Translations under genes and position numbers: made by a program
The notes under the pieces: model-generated
The model's input: only the letters and a program-made list of their open reading frames with translations
The model's database searches: none
What the model was told of the DNA's origin: nothing
Origin: Fibrobacter sp.
GTDB lineage: Bacteria; Fibrobacterota; Chitinivibrionia; Chitinivibrionales; Chitinispirillaceae
Assembly (NCBI GenBank): GCA_012519985.1
Contig: JAAYPC010000046.1
Span: 1 to 64,000, forward strand
DNA: 64,000 nt
Direction of reading: 5' to 3'
Shown here: positions 19,267 to 28,649 of the stretch, piece by piece
How positions within the stretch are numbered: position 1 is the first letter of the stretch
Layout: each line of letters opens with the position of its first letter

Positions 19267-20534
19267 ATCAAGCGGTGCTGTTTATTTTCATCGGTGCTTT
19301 TCTGGTAATCCTGCCAGGTATTTTGTTTTTTTTTTACCGCAGATATCCGTTTCATCTGATATATAAAAGCAAGACTGATCTTCAGGAGATGCTTGATGGT
19401 ATTGAGGATCCGCTGGCTGTTATTACCGATGAATACATAGTCAGACGCACTAATAAAGCTTATATTACTCTGGTATCCAAAGATTTTTCCGATGTAATCG
19501 GGCAGAAATGTTTTACTCTGTTACGTAAAAGAGCCAGTCCCTGTGAAGATTGTTTACTGAAAAAATCAATGGACTCCAAAACCATTCAAAAGATAGAACG
19601 TGCTGCGCATCCTTGTGGCTCAGGTGCAGTATCTATCAGTTTTTCACCAACCCGTTTTTCGATAGACAATGAGCATTCCTGTATTATCGAGCATATCAGG
19701 GATATTTCCCTTTTAGAGGAATTAAAAAATAATCTTGAGAAAAAAAACCGCACTCTTGCCGGGACCATGAAAAACCTTAAAGCAGCTCAACAGAACATAA
19801 GAGAAGAGTTGCGTCTGGCCAGGCTAATCCAGCAAAGCATTCTTCCCAAACAGGCACCATCGGTTTCCGGGCTCAAAATTTCTCTTACTTACCATCCCAT
19901 AACCGATGTCGGTGGTGATATATATGATTTCATCCGCTTCTCGCCTACCCGGTTAGGGGTTTTTGTAGGTGATGCATCCGGTCATGGACTGGCCGCTGCA
20001 TTTGTAGCCACAATTTCAAAAATGTCACTATATAACCATAGTAAAAGCGAGATGCCGGTATGTGATCTTCTCTCCCATATAAACAACGATCTCCTTAATA
20101 ACATTCACACCGGACATTATCTTACCTGTTTTTGGGGAATATTTGATCTGGAAAAAAATACCCTAACTTTCAGCAGAGCCGGCCATCCCATACCAGTACT
20201 TATCAAAAAAGACGGATCACTTATTCCACTCAAAACCGCAGGTACATTCATCGGACTTATTACCGATACTCAGTTTGAGCATCAGACAATAAGTTTCGAA
20301 AAAGGCGACCGCTTTTATATATTTACCGATGGGATCTATGAAGTACTGGAATCCAATAACAGTGAAGACACTCTTCTGGGCTATGATCGTTTCGTTGATA
20401 TGCTGATAGAATGCAGAAATTATCCTTTTGGAAAGGTAATCTCCACTATTCAGTCCAAACTGAAAAGTTATACCTATGAAGATGACTACACACTTATTGC
20501 CCTTGAATCCACAGCCAATAAATCACAGGGATAA
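19263..20534 (+). CDS. PAS-like / PP2C (RsbU-type) serine phosphatase, membrane-anchored
   Basis: A 423-aa signalling protein: one N-terminal membrane helix (about 4-24), a PAS-like sensor region (about 35-150, with a C-x(2)-C-type segment PCEDCLLKK), a coiled coil (about 155-200) and a SpoIIE/RsbU PP2C phosphatase domain to the end. Metal-binding motifs DVGGDIYDF, GDASGHG, FTDGIYE and EDDYT are intact. Such enzymes dephosphorylate STAS anti-anti-sigma proteins; a STAS protein is encoded at 30629-30979. The ATG at 19263 overlapping the tsaB stop (ATGA) is preferred; an upstream in-frame start at 19185 inside tsaB would add a non-homologous leader. Confidence 0.87.
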   Translation: MNQAVLFIFIGAFLVILPGILFFFYRRYPFHLIYKSKTDLQEMLDGIEDPLAVITDEYIVRRTNKAYITLVSKDFSDVIGQKCFTLLRKRASPCEDCLLKKSMDSKTIQKIERAAHPCGSGAVSISFSPTRFSIDNEHSCIIEHIRDISLLEELKNNLEKKNRTLAGTMKNLKAAQQNIREELRLARLIQQSILPKQAPSVSGLKISLTYHPITDVGGDIYDFIRFSPTRLGVFVGDASGHGLAAAFVATISKMSLYNHSKSEMPVCDLLSHINNDLLNNIHTGHYLTCFWGIFDLEKNTLTFSRAGHPIPVLIKKDGSLIPLKTAGTFIGLITDTQFEHQTISFEKGDRFYIFTDGIYEVLESNNSEDTLLGYDRFVDMLIECRNYPFGKVISTIQSKLKSYTYEDDYTLIALESTANKSQG

Positions 20535-20543
20535 CACATCGGT

Positions 20544-21629
20544 ATGCGTTTTATTTTGTTTAAAATTTCTGTTCTCCTGATAATCCTTGCTACAGCATCT
20601 TTTGCTGACAGTATTCCAGAACAAAGGATTGATTCTGTTCCTGAACCTAATTTGCTCTCAGATTCATCTTATGCCAATACAGACACATCTGAAGTATCTG
20701 ACAGTATTATTCAAATACCGGACTCGACATCTGCAAAATCGGAAACTGTGCCCCTGAACCCGGAAATACCCCCACCAGACTCTATCAAACCATCTAATGG
20801 TCTTTTTCTGGGGTTCGGTGCAGGAGTAACGCTGGGCAATCTACCACTGCTTCCTCTGTGGAAGAATTCACTTCCTGATTCGTTACCAGATTTGGGTCTG
20901 CAGACAAATTCATTTATCATACATGCTGATACATCACTGCCGGACTCATTGCAGATATCAGATACTTCGCTGCTTGAATTCAAGATAAAAGAACAAGCCA
21001 GCGTTTATAACATGACCTTTCCCGTACGATTGTCAATATCCAGACTAAGTGATAAAAGTCTCTTACGAGCATCTCTGACCTATTCTCTTATTTATAAGAA
21101 TCAAAAGTACATCGTGTTTGCTGCAGACGATACCTTAAACCGGCGAATCGATATGAAACAGAAACTTTTTCTTCACTCAGCGGCTTTGGAAGTAAATTAC
21201 GGTTTAAAGATACCGCCGCAATATTTTTCAATCGAATCAATCGAGAAAAGTTACTTTTTTGTCGGACTGGGAATTTCACCGGTATTGTATCTGAAAAACA
21301 TAAGGGATATTGACAACAAGTCCAAAGACCAGAGAATGCAGCAGGTCGAAAACAGCATCAGAGAAAGTGGCAAGAATCTGAGTGCACTGGGCACTACTTT
21401 TACTTTCAAGACCGGAATTTCTGCAATCCGCCGTCTCTCTTCAAACGGAACAGCGGAGATCAGTCTTTGCTATACTTTAAACTGGTTTGACTATTTTTAC
21501 AATAATGGAAAGAGAATTCAGAAAAGCAACCTAAGCGGCAATATTGAAGATAAAGGTGATTTATCTTTTCTGTCGAACCGGTTTGAGATAGGAGTTACGT
21601 TATATAGACAGGTTTCGAAGGGAAAATAA
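20544..21629 (+). CDS. exported protein of unknown function with Ser/Pro/Asp-rich linker
   Basis: The 361-aa product has a clear signal peptide (about 1-21, ending TASFA). A low-complexity region rich in D, S, P and T follows (about 22-85), then a Gly-rich segment LFLGFGAGVTLGNLP. The rest has alternating polar and hydrophobic residues compatible with outer-membrane beta strands, ending in LYRQVSKGK. I do not recognise a family. It starts 9 bp after the phosphatase gene and is probably the last gene of that operon. Confidence 0.65.
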   Translation: MRFILFKISVLLIILATASFADSIPEQRIDSVPEPNLLSDSSYANTDTSEVSDSIIQIPDSTSAKSETVPLNPEIPPPDSIKPSNGLFLGFGAGVTLGNLPLLPLWKNSLPDSLPDLGLQTNSFIIHADTSLPDSLQISDTSLLEFKIKEQASVYNMTFPVRLSISRLSDKSLLRASLTYSLIYKNQKYIVFAADDTLNRRIDMKQKLFLHSAALEVNYGLKIPPQYFSIESIEKSYFFVGLGISPVLYLKNIRDIDNKSKDQRMQQVENSIRESGKNLSALGTTFTFKTGISAIRRLSSNGTAEISLCYTLNWFDYFYNNGKRIQKSNLSGNIEDKGDLSFLSNRFEIGVTLYRQVSKGK

Positions 21630-21643
21630 CGTAAATAATGTTA

Positions 21644-21800
21644 AGTCGCCAAAATAAGAAATAATATCAAAACAATATCTAATCAGAAGTAATATGAAAA
21701 AATTTCTAAACAAACAATGAGAATGGAAAAGACTTTTTACACTCAGGGCTTGTCAAATCAGGTATTGTTTCTGATTCTTTTTCCCGATTATTTCTGATTT
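21644..21800. repeat. inverted-repeat element, copy 2
   Basis: Aligns with 5456-5621 from end to end with scattered substitutions and small gaps. The left end reads CGCCAAAATAAGAAATAATA; the right end, in reverse, reads AATCGGGAAAAAGAATCAGA, which matches the left end of copy 1 (AATCGGGAAAAAAATAAGAA). The imperfect ends therefore pair both within and between copies. It lies between the exported protein gene and nth, immediately upstream of the nth start. Confidence 0.7.
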
Positions 21801-21824
21801 TCTGCCAGGATTCCTTGCTGACCC

Positions 21825-22493
21825 ATGGTACAAAAAAGCAGTGATATAGATAAAGTGTATGAGCTCCTTAAGCAGGAGTTTCACAAGCATCGCATGCCGG
21901 TTGTTGATCTTATTGAAACTCAGACCAAAGATCCTTTTAAAGTGCTTCTTACTACAATCATGAGTGCGCGAACCAAAGATGAAACCACCATTTTGGCCGC
22001 CAGGAGGTTGTTTCAGAGAGTATCAACTCCTGCAGATCTGAGCTCACTCAGCATCAAAGATATCGAATCATTGATTTATCCGGTAGGATTTTATCGCGAA
22101 AAAGCGAAAAGCCTTAAAAAACTTCCTCAGGTTCTAAATGATTTATTTGCAGGTCAGATTCCTTCCACAGTTGAGGAACTGGTTCAATTACCGGGAGTGG
22201 GTCGGAAAACTGCTAATCTGGTGGTAGCAGTTGCTTTTAACAAGCCTGCGGTGTGTGTGGATATTCACGTGCACAGGATTTTTAATCGTCTGGGATATCT
22301 GAAGACTTCGACACCACTGGAAACCGAGATGAAATTAAGGGAATGGCTTCCTGTAAAGTACTGGACCACCTTTAATTCCTATTTCGTTTCGTTCGGTCAA
22401 CATACATGTCGTCCGATAAATCCATACTGCAATCGTTGCCCCGTTTATGATTACTGCAGCAGAATCGATGTAATAAGTACACATCTTAAGTAA
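21825..22493 (+). CDS. nth: endonuclease III
   Basis: A base-excision repair DNA glycosylase/AP lyase for oxidised pyrimidines. The 222-aa product has the helix-hairpin-helix LPGVGRKTA (catalytic Lys in GRKTA), the following catalytic Asp in VDIHVHRIFNR, and a C-terminal [4Fe-4S] site with spacing C-x6-C-x2-C-x5-C (CRPINPYCNRCPVYDYC). All catalytic residues are present. It starts about 25 bp after the inverted-repeat element, which may carry its promoter. Confidence 0.94.
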   Translation: MVQKSSDIDKVYELLKQEFHKHRMPVVDLIETQTKDPFKVLLTTIMSARTKDETTILAARRLFQRVSTPADLSSLSIKDIESLIYPVGFYREKAKSLKKLPQVLNDLFAGQIPSTVEELVQLPGVGRKTANLVVAVAFNKPAVCVDIHVHRIFNRLGYLKTSTPLETEMKLREWLPVKYWTTFNSYFVSFGQHTCRPINPYCNRCPVYDYCSRIDVISTHLK

Positions 22494-22580
22494 AAAAATT
22501 CCAACCCTAAAGCAGATAATTTTTCTCCCTTGGCACATATATTGTTGCTTCTTTTTTCATTATAGAAATGAGGGAGGGAT

Positions 22581-23384
22581 ATGAAAAAATGCAGCGTGTT
22601 TTTTCCTTTAATTTTACTTTTAATCCTTTGCCAACCAACCCCGGAAACCGGCAGAAGACAACTGAATCTGGTATCCGAAGAGGAACTTTTTAAACTCAGT
22701 TTCGAACAATACCAGGAGTATTTAAATACACACGAAGTAATCACCGGTACCGAAGATGCAGAGTTGGTCAAGAGTGTGGGTAGTAATATTCAAAAAGCAG
22801 TTGAGCAGTATTATAAGGATAACCCTGAAAAACTCAAGCGATACCGCTGGGAATTCAATCTGATAGAAGACACCGCCATAAATGCTTTTGCCATGCCTGG
22901 AGGTAAGGTGGCAGTTCTGAGTCCGATACTTCTGGTAACCCAAAATGCAGCAGGATTAGCTTTTGTGGTTGGGCATGAAGCCGCGCATTCGGTGGCCAAC
23001 CATGCTAATGAAAGATTGAGCCAACTTTTAATCGCAGAATTAGGTGGAATGGTTCTGTCGGAAGCTTTGCAAAAACAACCTCAGAAGACCCGTGAGCTTG
23101 CCCTTGCTGCTTATGGTTTAGGTGCTCAGGTAGGAATAATTCTTCCATATAGCAGAATCCAGGAAGAGGAAGCGGATCGGTTGGGTTTGATCTTTATGGC
23201 CATGGCTGGTTATGATCCGGAAGAATCCATCGGTTTTTTGGAAAGGATGATGGAAATTCAAAAGGGGCAGCAGCCACCGGAATTTCTAAGCACTCACCCA
23301 GCAGAGGAAAATAGAATCGAGGAGATTAAGAAGTTATTGCCGGAGGCCAGGAAATATTATAGAAATCCAGAGCAAGAGGGATGA
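22581..23384 (+). CDS. M48 family metalloprotease lipoprotein
   Basis: The 267-aa product has a lipoprotein signal peptide (lipobox LILC, Cys at residue 17), the conserved TGRRQLNLVSEEE start seen in periplasmic M48 proteases of the LoiP/BepA-like group, the zinc site HEAAH (about 132-136) and the third-ligand region EEEADRLG (about 195). No TPR domain follows, so it is the short LoiP/YggG-like type. A strong GAGGGAGG site precedes the ATG. A role in outer-membrane protein quality control is likely from the family. Confidence 0.9.
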   Translation: MKKCSVFFPLILLLILCQPTPETGRRQLNLVSEEELFKLSFEQYQEYLNTHEVITGTEDAELVKSVGSNIQKAVEQYYKDNPEKLKRYRWEFNLIEDTAINAFAMPGGKVAVLSPILLVTQNAAGLAFVVGHEAAHSVANHANERLSQLLIAELGGMVLSEALQKQPQKTRELALAAYGLGAQVGIILPYSRIQEEEADRLGLIFMAMAGYDPEESIGFLERMMEIQKGQQPPEFLSTHPAEENRIEEIKKLLPEARKYYRNPEQEG

Positions 23385-23428
23385 TTTGGGATTTGAGTTT
23401 TTTTGGGGATTTTCTGGTTCTGATCAAT

Positions 23429-23584
23429 GGGGACGGAGGAAACTTCATATTGAACCGCGATGATTATGGTTGAATAAAAAGGTTTCTGGATCGTTTCTAT
23501 ATGGGAAGTTTTGCATGAAAAACTGGGCAATTTCAGATCGGCTTACCTTGACCGATACAGATATGAAAAGGTTCCTCCGTCCCC
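23429..23584. repeat. element bounded by inverted GGGGACGGAGGA repeats
   Basis: Starts GGGGACGGAGGAAAC (23429-23443) and ends with the inverted copy GTTCCTCCGTCCCC (23571-23584), 156 bp in total. Similar GGGGACGGAGG ends are, to my knowledge, common in REP-like or IS200-type repeats of environmental bacteria; that link is from memory and not shown here. The interior has no gene. It lies between the convergent M48 protease gene and the MscS gene. Confidence 0.6.
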
Positions 23585-23598
23585 AGGTTCGTCAAAAC

Positions 23599-25833
23599 CT
23601 ATCCCGAAATTCCCTCCAATGACTCGTTTCTGGTCTCATCTTTTTTCTGCTGTGAACTTTCCGAAGGCGCTCCCTCCAGTTTCAGTGGAAATGGTTTTGA
23701 CATCTCATCAAAATACAAGGCCCTATGTGGCAATGCTATCCGGATCCCTTCCTTGTCAAATTTACGTTTGATCCGGAGGTTCATCTCTCTTCCTACATAC
23801 CACTGTTTTATCGGCTGGGTTTTTATCCTGGCCTTGATAACCACTGCAAAATCTGCAAAACGATCAACACCCTGAATCTCCAGCGGCTCCAATATCAAAT
23901 CTTTATAACCCGGATCTGCAATAATCTCTTCTCCCACTTCTTTTAAAGCTTTTATTACTCTATCAATATTTTCACTGTAAGAGACACTGATCTCAAACAC
24001 ATAAAAAGAAAACTCCTGGGTCATATTGGAAAGCGAGTTTATAGAGCCATTGGGGAAAACATGAACCGTCCCGTCAACCGATCTTAAAACCGTTGTCCTA
24101 AGATTTACCTGTACAACTGCTCCTCCGGTTCCGTTAATTATTGCCACATCCCCCACCCTGATCCGGTTTTCAAATATCAGAAACAATCCACTAATTATAT
24201 CTCTAACCAGGTTCTGTGCTCCAAAACCTACTGCCAGACCGATTATCCCAACTCCTGCAAGCATCGCTTTGATATCAAAACCGAGCTCATCCATTACCAT
24301 AATAACCGCTAAGGAAACAACCCCACCTATTGCCATCTTCTGCATGACATTACCCAGTGTGTCAACTCTCTTCTCTATTTCAATAGAACTACTTAAGTTT
24401 GAACTTTTCATGTGAGTTGTCGCCTCTTTTCTCATCCTTTCAATGATAATTTTAGTCAGTTGAATGAGAATAAATGTTCCAACCAAAATTGATATGACCC
24501 GAAATGCTGTTTTCAGGTATGCATTTTTTAAACCTAAAACGCCACCCAGGCTCATCCCCCAAACCTGAGATATTGCAATAACAGAAATCGCAATTATGAC
24601 AAATAGTACCGTTCTTCTGATAAGAACCATGTTTTTGGAAAGAAATTCTGAAAACTCAGATATCCCGTTTGAAGTGCTTTGAAGTGATCTTTTATAATTA
24701 AGTAGAATAGAATTCCACACAACTATGAGAAATACCGAAAAAGTCATTATAAGACATGACAGCAGCACCCCTGCAGCTATCTTTTCGTATGCATTCTTGT
24801 ACCCTGCCAGCCAAACAAGCGTCATAAGCAGCAAAAACACGAACGCGATATAATTGATCCTTAAAAGAACAATTTTTATTATCAAAATCATTACCTTTGG
24901 AAGAGCTTTTCTTTCCATAGATTTGGTTGTAAACCATTGGGTGATCGGATAACGGTATCTTTTAAGCAGTGAAGGAATCCAGCAGAGAATGATAACCTGA
25001 TAGAAAAGAGATAATATCAGAGCAACTCCGGGCAACAGGCTATTGGTAAAACAGTAAAAAATGTAAACAATCAAAGAAAACCGGATAAAAATGAGCAAAT
25101 TCCTGATTACAGCCGCAGAAGCTTCATTACTGAATGAAAACAACGGATATTTACGGTTCCATACGATATTTACTACTGCGCGGGCTGCAACATAAACCAG
25201 TAATGCTAAAAGAATCTTCTTTATAATTATGCCGAGCTCAAAACCAACTGGAATCAAAACAAAGGTCAGTCCCATGCCTATTAGAGAGAATGAAAAAGCA
25301 CTCTTAGTGAGTAAACAAGCTGTTATACCTGCTATTTTGGTATAATTATTATTGGCTTTATCTGCGATTTTCCGAAGATGTTTACCGGTTCGCCAAAAAA
25401 ATACCCCAGCAAGTCCGCCTGAAACGATTGCTATCAGAAGAATTATTAAAAATGAATAGAGCCATTCAAGATTTCCTTCATTCGTTAATTGGAAGTTTAT
25501 CTTTGAAATCTTCTGTGGAACTGAGAGCAGCTCTTTTTGTATCTGAACACTCTTTTGAACCACTCCTTTTTTAAATATCGCAAATATTGAATGTAAATTT
25601 GATGAGAACCTTTCGCTTTTTTCAGTTGTATCGATGGCAGCAAGCTTACGGGCATCACGTATTTCCCGTAACCTGGATACCAACTCACTTATCTTCTGAC
25701 TGTCTTCCAGAAACATTATAGTCGATTCTAATTCTTTATCGCTGAAAAACTCTTTAGAAGAATCTTGTTCTGAGGCAAAAACAGAACTGAAAAGAAGAAG
25801 ACAGATAAAAATCCAGGCATTTTTATATTTCAT
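23599..25833 (-). CDS. MscS family mechanosensitive channel, large type
   Basis: A 744-aa inner-membrane protein: signal peptide (about 1-20), a periplasmic helical region (about 21-125), then about ten predicted membrane helices between 130 and 500. The MscS pore-lining helix follows (GVGIIGLAVGFGAQNLVRD, about 515-533), then the beta domain (RVGDVAIINGTGG; VFPNGSINS) and the C-terminal alpha/beta domain. It is larger than MscS and has the architecture of the MscK/YbiO group. The family releases solutes on hypo-osmotic shock. AGGGAGAA precedes the ATG. Confidence 0.9.
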   Translation of the reverse strand: MKYKNAWIFICLLLFSSVFASEQDSSKEFFSDKELESTIMFLEDSQKISELVSRLREIRDARKLAAIDTTEKSERFSSNLHSIFAIFKKGVVQKSVQIQKELLSVPQKISKINFQLTNEGNLEWLYSFLIILLIAIVSGGLAGVFFWRTGKHLRKIADKANNNYTKIAGITACLLTKSAFSFSLIGMGLTFVLIPVGFELGIIIKKILLALLVYVAARAVVNIVWNRKYPLFSFSNEASAAVIRNLLIFIRFSLIVYIFYCFTNSLLPGVALILSLFYQVIILCWIPSLLKRYRYPITQWFTTKSMERKALPKVMILIIKIVLLRINYIAFVFLLLMTLVWLAGYKNAYEKIAAGVLLSCLIMTFSVFLIVVWNSILLNYKRSLQSTSNGISEFSEFLSKNMVLIRRTVLFVIIAISVIAISQVWGMSLGGVLGLKNAYLKTAFRVISILVGTFILIQLTKIIIERMRKEATTHMKSSNLSSSIEIEKRVDTLGNVMQKMAIGGVVSLAVIMVMDELGFDIKAMLAGVGIIGLAVGFGAQNLVRDIISGLFLIFENRIRVGDVAIINGTGGAVVQVNLRTTVLRSVDGTVHVFPNGSINSLSNMTQEFSFYVFEISVSYSENIDRVIKALKEVGEEIIADPGYKDLILEPLEIQGVDRFADFAVVIKARIKTQPIKQWYVGREMNLRIKRKFDKEGIRIALPHRALYFDEMSKPFPLKLEGAPSESSQQKKDETRNESLEGISG

Positions 25834-26032
25834 AATTCTCCCTATTTTCTGAAATGCTTTCCTGAGCCAGTAAATAACCTAAGTATTTTTGTTATAAACA
25901 GATTAGCATTTAAACAGCTAAAATAAAACATCTTATAACGAGGATCTATAAGGAACTTGAATTCTGGACCGGATGCGTGCCACTTTGTGATTTCTTAATT
26001 AGCTCCTCTGAGCCTTATTCACCGGTTCACTG

Positions 26033-26248
26033 TTACTCCTTGCAATAATGTGAAACAAGGTATTCAAGTTTATCTGCCTTTATAATATGTTCAGAGCTTT
26101 CAAATTTGTGGCATTCCATTATACCTACCAGCTCATCATAAAGATTTGGCAATTGCAAAATATCACACAATTGTTCTTTTATCCACTTATCATATGCAAT
26201 CGGGTATTTTCTTTTTGAAATAAATAAAGCTTGAAGGAACTCTTCCAT
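26033..26248 (-). pseudogene. possible nucleotidyltransferase C-terminal fragment
   Basis: A 71-residue frame with a pattern like the C-terminal helical region of minimal nucleotidyltransferase-type proteins (F-I-S-K-R-K-Y-P-I-A-Y-D-K-W-I-K-E-Q-L, followed by L-P-x-L-Y-x-E-L). The frame stays open upstream of its first ATG into the M28 peptidase coding region, and no N-terminal nucleotidyltransferase motif (GSxxxGxxxxxSDxD) is present. It overlaps the end of the M28 gene by 70 bp on the same strand. It is best read as the remaining 3' end of a gene cut by a rearrangement; assignment is tentative, and it could be an unrelated small protein. Confidence 0.35.
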
Positions 26249-27297
26249 TGATGATAAAGACGTTTGAATGATTGAAAGTATAATCCTCTCTCTACATTGG
26301 CAGGAGGTGCCGGAATTTCCATTATCTTTATGATAGTGGCAATGACGGTTTTTGCTACTTCCTGTATTAAAGGCAATGACAGATTTCCCACAGTATCTTC
26401 ACAGGTATGATACCATTTGTAACCTGCCGAATCATGCTCAAATCGCTCGATATTTGCCAGACAAGGATACCCTGCAATCTGGAAATAATAATTATCACTG
26501 GGAAGAGGATTGCGCACTATTATTTCAGGGAACATATTGGAATATTCCAGTGCCGCGTCGCATTCGATTCTTGCCAGATAAATTGTACTGGAGTCGCATA
26601 GCACTTTTATCCCGAAAGCTCCACCAATCCATCCCACCATATCCAGGTTGAGTAGAGTACAAATTCTTTTTTTACTTTTAATCATAGATTCTGCAGTTGC
26701 CTTGCTGCCCACAAGTCCAATATCCTCACCGCTGAACCCGATAAGCAATAATGTATAAGGCAATTTCGCGTCTGCAAGAATCCTGGCTGCTTCCATGACA
26801 ACCGAAACACCCGAACCGTTATCTTCAGCACCAGGTGCACAGTCAAGAGGCGTATCTGAAGTGGCATCGATATGGGCACATAATATTATAACTGCATCCG
26901 GATCAACATTACCTTTGATAGAAGCAAATACGTTTCGCAGAGCAGTCCCTTTGTGAAAAACGGTATCATACCAGACTGAATCGATTCCACAGTTATTGAA
27001 ATACTCAAAAAGATATTTTTCTGCTGCCCGGCAGCTATCACTCAAAGCATATCTGGTCTTGAAATCCTGCAGACGCCTTAAATGAGCACCTATGGAGTCA
27101 ATATTTACCATCGATACCCTTTTCAGGATCTCTTTGTGCAGATTTTCCTCTGCACAATCAGTAAAAGGACAGATTATAAATATGATTGCGGTAATATATA
27201 AGAACTTGAAAGCAAAACGAAAAGGCCAGGCTTGTTTTCGGTGAGCATTTATAAAAACTATTTCCTCTGTATTTTTAGGAGAGATCTTTTTTTGCAT
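26179..27297 (-). CDS. M28 family aminopeptidase, exported
   Basis: A 372-aa zinc peptidase. The N-terminal hydrophobic segment (about 24-45, ending FTDC) is a signal or lipoprotein anchor. The M28 ligands are in place: H-x-D in ILCAHIDA, Asp in AEDNGSG, Glu in GFSGEDIGL, Asp in LNLDMVGW and a late His in KWYHTCEDT. The last 35 residues or so run into the nucleotidyltransferase-like fragment in another frame and look unlike an M28 C-terminus (ending LHMISG), so the natural end may have been replaced by a rearrangement. The ribosome binding site is weak. Confidence 0.85.
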   Translation of the reverse strand: MQKKISPKNTEEIVFINAHRKQAWPFRFAFKFLYITAIIFIICPFTDCAEENLHKEILKRVSMVNIDSIGAHLRRLQDFKTRYALSDSCRAAEKYLFEYFNNCGIDSVWYDTVFHKGTALRNVFASIKGNVDPDAVIILCAHIDATSDTPLDCAPGAEDNGSGVSVVMEAARILADAKLPYTLLLIGFSGEDIGLVGSKATAESMIKSKKRICTLLNLDMVGWIGGAFGIKVLCDSSTIYLARIECDAALEYSNMFPEIIVRNPLPSDNYYFQIAGYPCLANIERFEHDSAGYKWYHTCEDTVGNLSLPLIQEVAKTVIATIIKIMEIPAPPANVERGLYFQSFKRLYHQWKSSFKLYLFQKENTRLHMISG

Positions 27298-27587
27298 TGA
27301 ACATTAATCCGGCCGGTATGATTCCTTTCCCAGATTAAAGTAGATTTTGGCTTTGAATAAGTTCAATTATTAAACTGAACCATGCCTGGTTGTGATCAGT
27401 AGAAGAACCATAAAAGGTTGGGAATGGATTAGTTTCCCCGTCCTCCGAATTACCTGAAGTGATTTAATTCAACTCTATTCAGGTGTTCCATCTGCAATGT
27501 TATACGCATATTTTATAGGGAACCGGCTTTATTTTTGCTGTAAGCAGTTCACTCCCTGAACAGTTTTTTTTGAATCGGCATGTAGTT

Positions 27588-28649
27588 ATGAACACAATGA
27601 TCAAAAACCCACACGATAAATTCTTCAAGGAGTTTTTTAGCAGAAAAACCATTCTGCGCAGTCTTTATACCGAATACCTTGTGCATCTGATCCGTTATCG
27701 AATCGATATTGACACGATGGAACTGTTTCAGAACGATTCGGTAAATGAGCAATATGAGGAGCGGCTTTCCGATCTGGTTTTAATTGTCCAGTTGAAAGAT
27801 TCCGGGTATCACATTCTGATTCTTCTTGAGCATAAAAGTACCAGAGATCCTGGTGTCGGTAAAAAGCTTGATGAATATATTCATATTTTAAGACAACGTT
27901 ATGCAAAGATGCACCCTGAGCATAAGAAAGAGATAAGGGTTATCCCGATAGTGATTTATCATGGACTGGATGAACGGGAGATCCCTCAGGACACTGCATC
28001 CATATACGACCCGATTGATAACGATTACCGATATATCCAGAACTTTCATTTCGAGGTTTTTAATATTTCCACTATTCCGGATCACCAGATAAAAGGGATT
28101 CCTCTGTTAAGAATCGGTCTTTATATGTTTAAATACATTCAAAGACCGGAACTTCTAAACAAAATTGACGACATACTCGAAATCTTTAAAGAGCTGCCTG
28201 GTGATCAGATACAGGTTAATCTGGATATGGTGGGAAGATACATAGAAAATGCTGCCCTTCCGAAAATACGACACCAGGTAGTCAGAAAAATTATCAACTG
28301 GTTTAATCAGGGGGATCGAAAAGTGTCTAAAATATTGGAAATATTGCAAAGACAGGGCATTGAGAAAGGAATTGAGAAAGGAATTGAGAAAGGAATTGAG
28401 AAAGGCAAAAAAATTGGAAAAGAAACGGGCAAATTAGATGTTGCCCAAAGAATGATTTTAAAAGGAATGGATACGAAGCTGATTCAGGAAATAACCAGCT
28501 TGCCACTGGAAAAATTATCGGAAACAAGAGAAAAAATTGATTCAGCGCGTAATCTTTTTTTACAGAATATGGAAATCATGGAGATACAAAAAACGACTGG
28601 CTTGTCAATGGAAATCCTCGAAGAGATAAAAAGGTTAAATAATCGATGA
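27588..28649 (+). CDS. Rpn/YhgA-like PD-(D/E)XK nuclease family protein
   Basis: The 353-aa product matches recombination-promoting nuclease/putative transposase proteins (YhgA-like, PF04754 type): the starting N-P-H-D-K-F-F-K-E-F-F motif, then E-E-R-L-S-D-L-V with H-I-L-I-L-L-E-H-K-S forming the D...ExK nuclease site, and the R-V-I-P-I-V-I-Y-H-G strand. The C-terminal part is helical and contains a fourfold GIEK repeat. Members act as DNA endonucleases that raise recombination, and gene copies often vary in their 3' repeats. ATG 27588 is preferred over a TTG at 27570. It stands alone between two gene-poor gaps, typical for a mobile accessory gene. Confidence 0.88.
   Translation: MNTMIKNPHDKFFKEFFSRKTILRSLYTEYLVHLIRYRIDIDTMELFQNDSVNEQYEERLSDLVLIVQLKDSGYHILILLEHKSTRDPGVGKKLDEYIHILRQRYAKMHPEHKKEIRVIPIVIYHGLDEREIPQDTASIYDPIDNDYRYIQNFHFEVFNISTIPDHQIKGIPLLRIGLYMFKYIQRPELLNKIDDILEIFKELPGDQIQVNLDMVGRYIENAALPKIRHQVVRKIINWFNQGDRKVSKILEILQRQGIEKGIEKGIEKGIEKGKKIGKETGKLDVAQRMILKGMDTKLIQEITSLPLEKLSETREKIDSARNLFLQNMEIMEIQKTTGLSMEILEEIKRLNNR
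28359..28406 (+). repeat. 4 x 12-bp in-frame tandem repeat
   Basis: Four copies of ATTGAGAAAGGA (last base C in the fourth) at 28359, 28371, 28383 and 28395, encoding G-I-E-K repeats inside the Rpn-like gene. Being a multiple of three, copy-number change would alter helix length without shifting frame. Confidence 0.93.
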
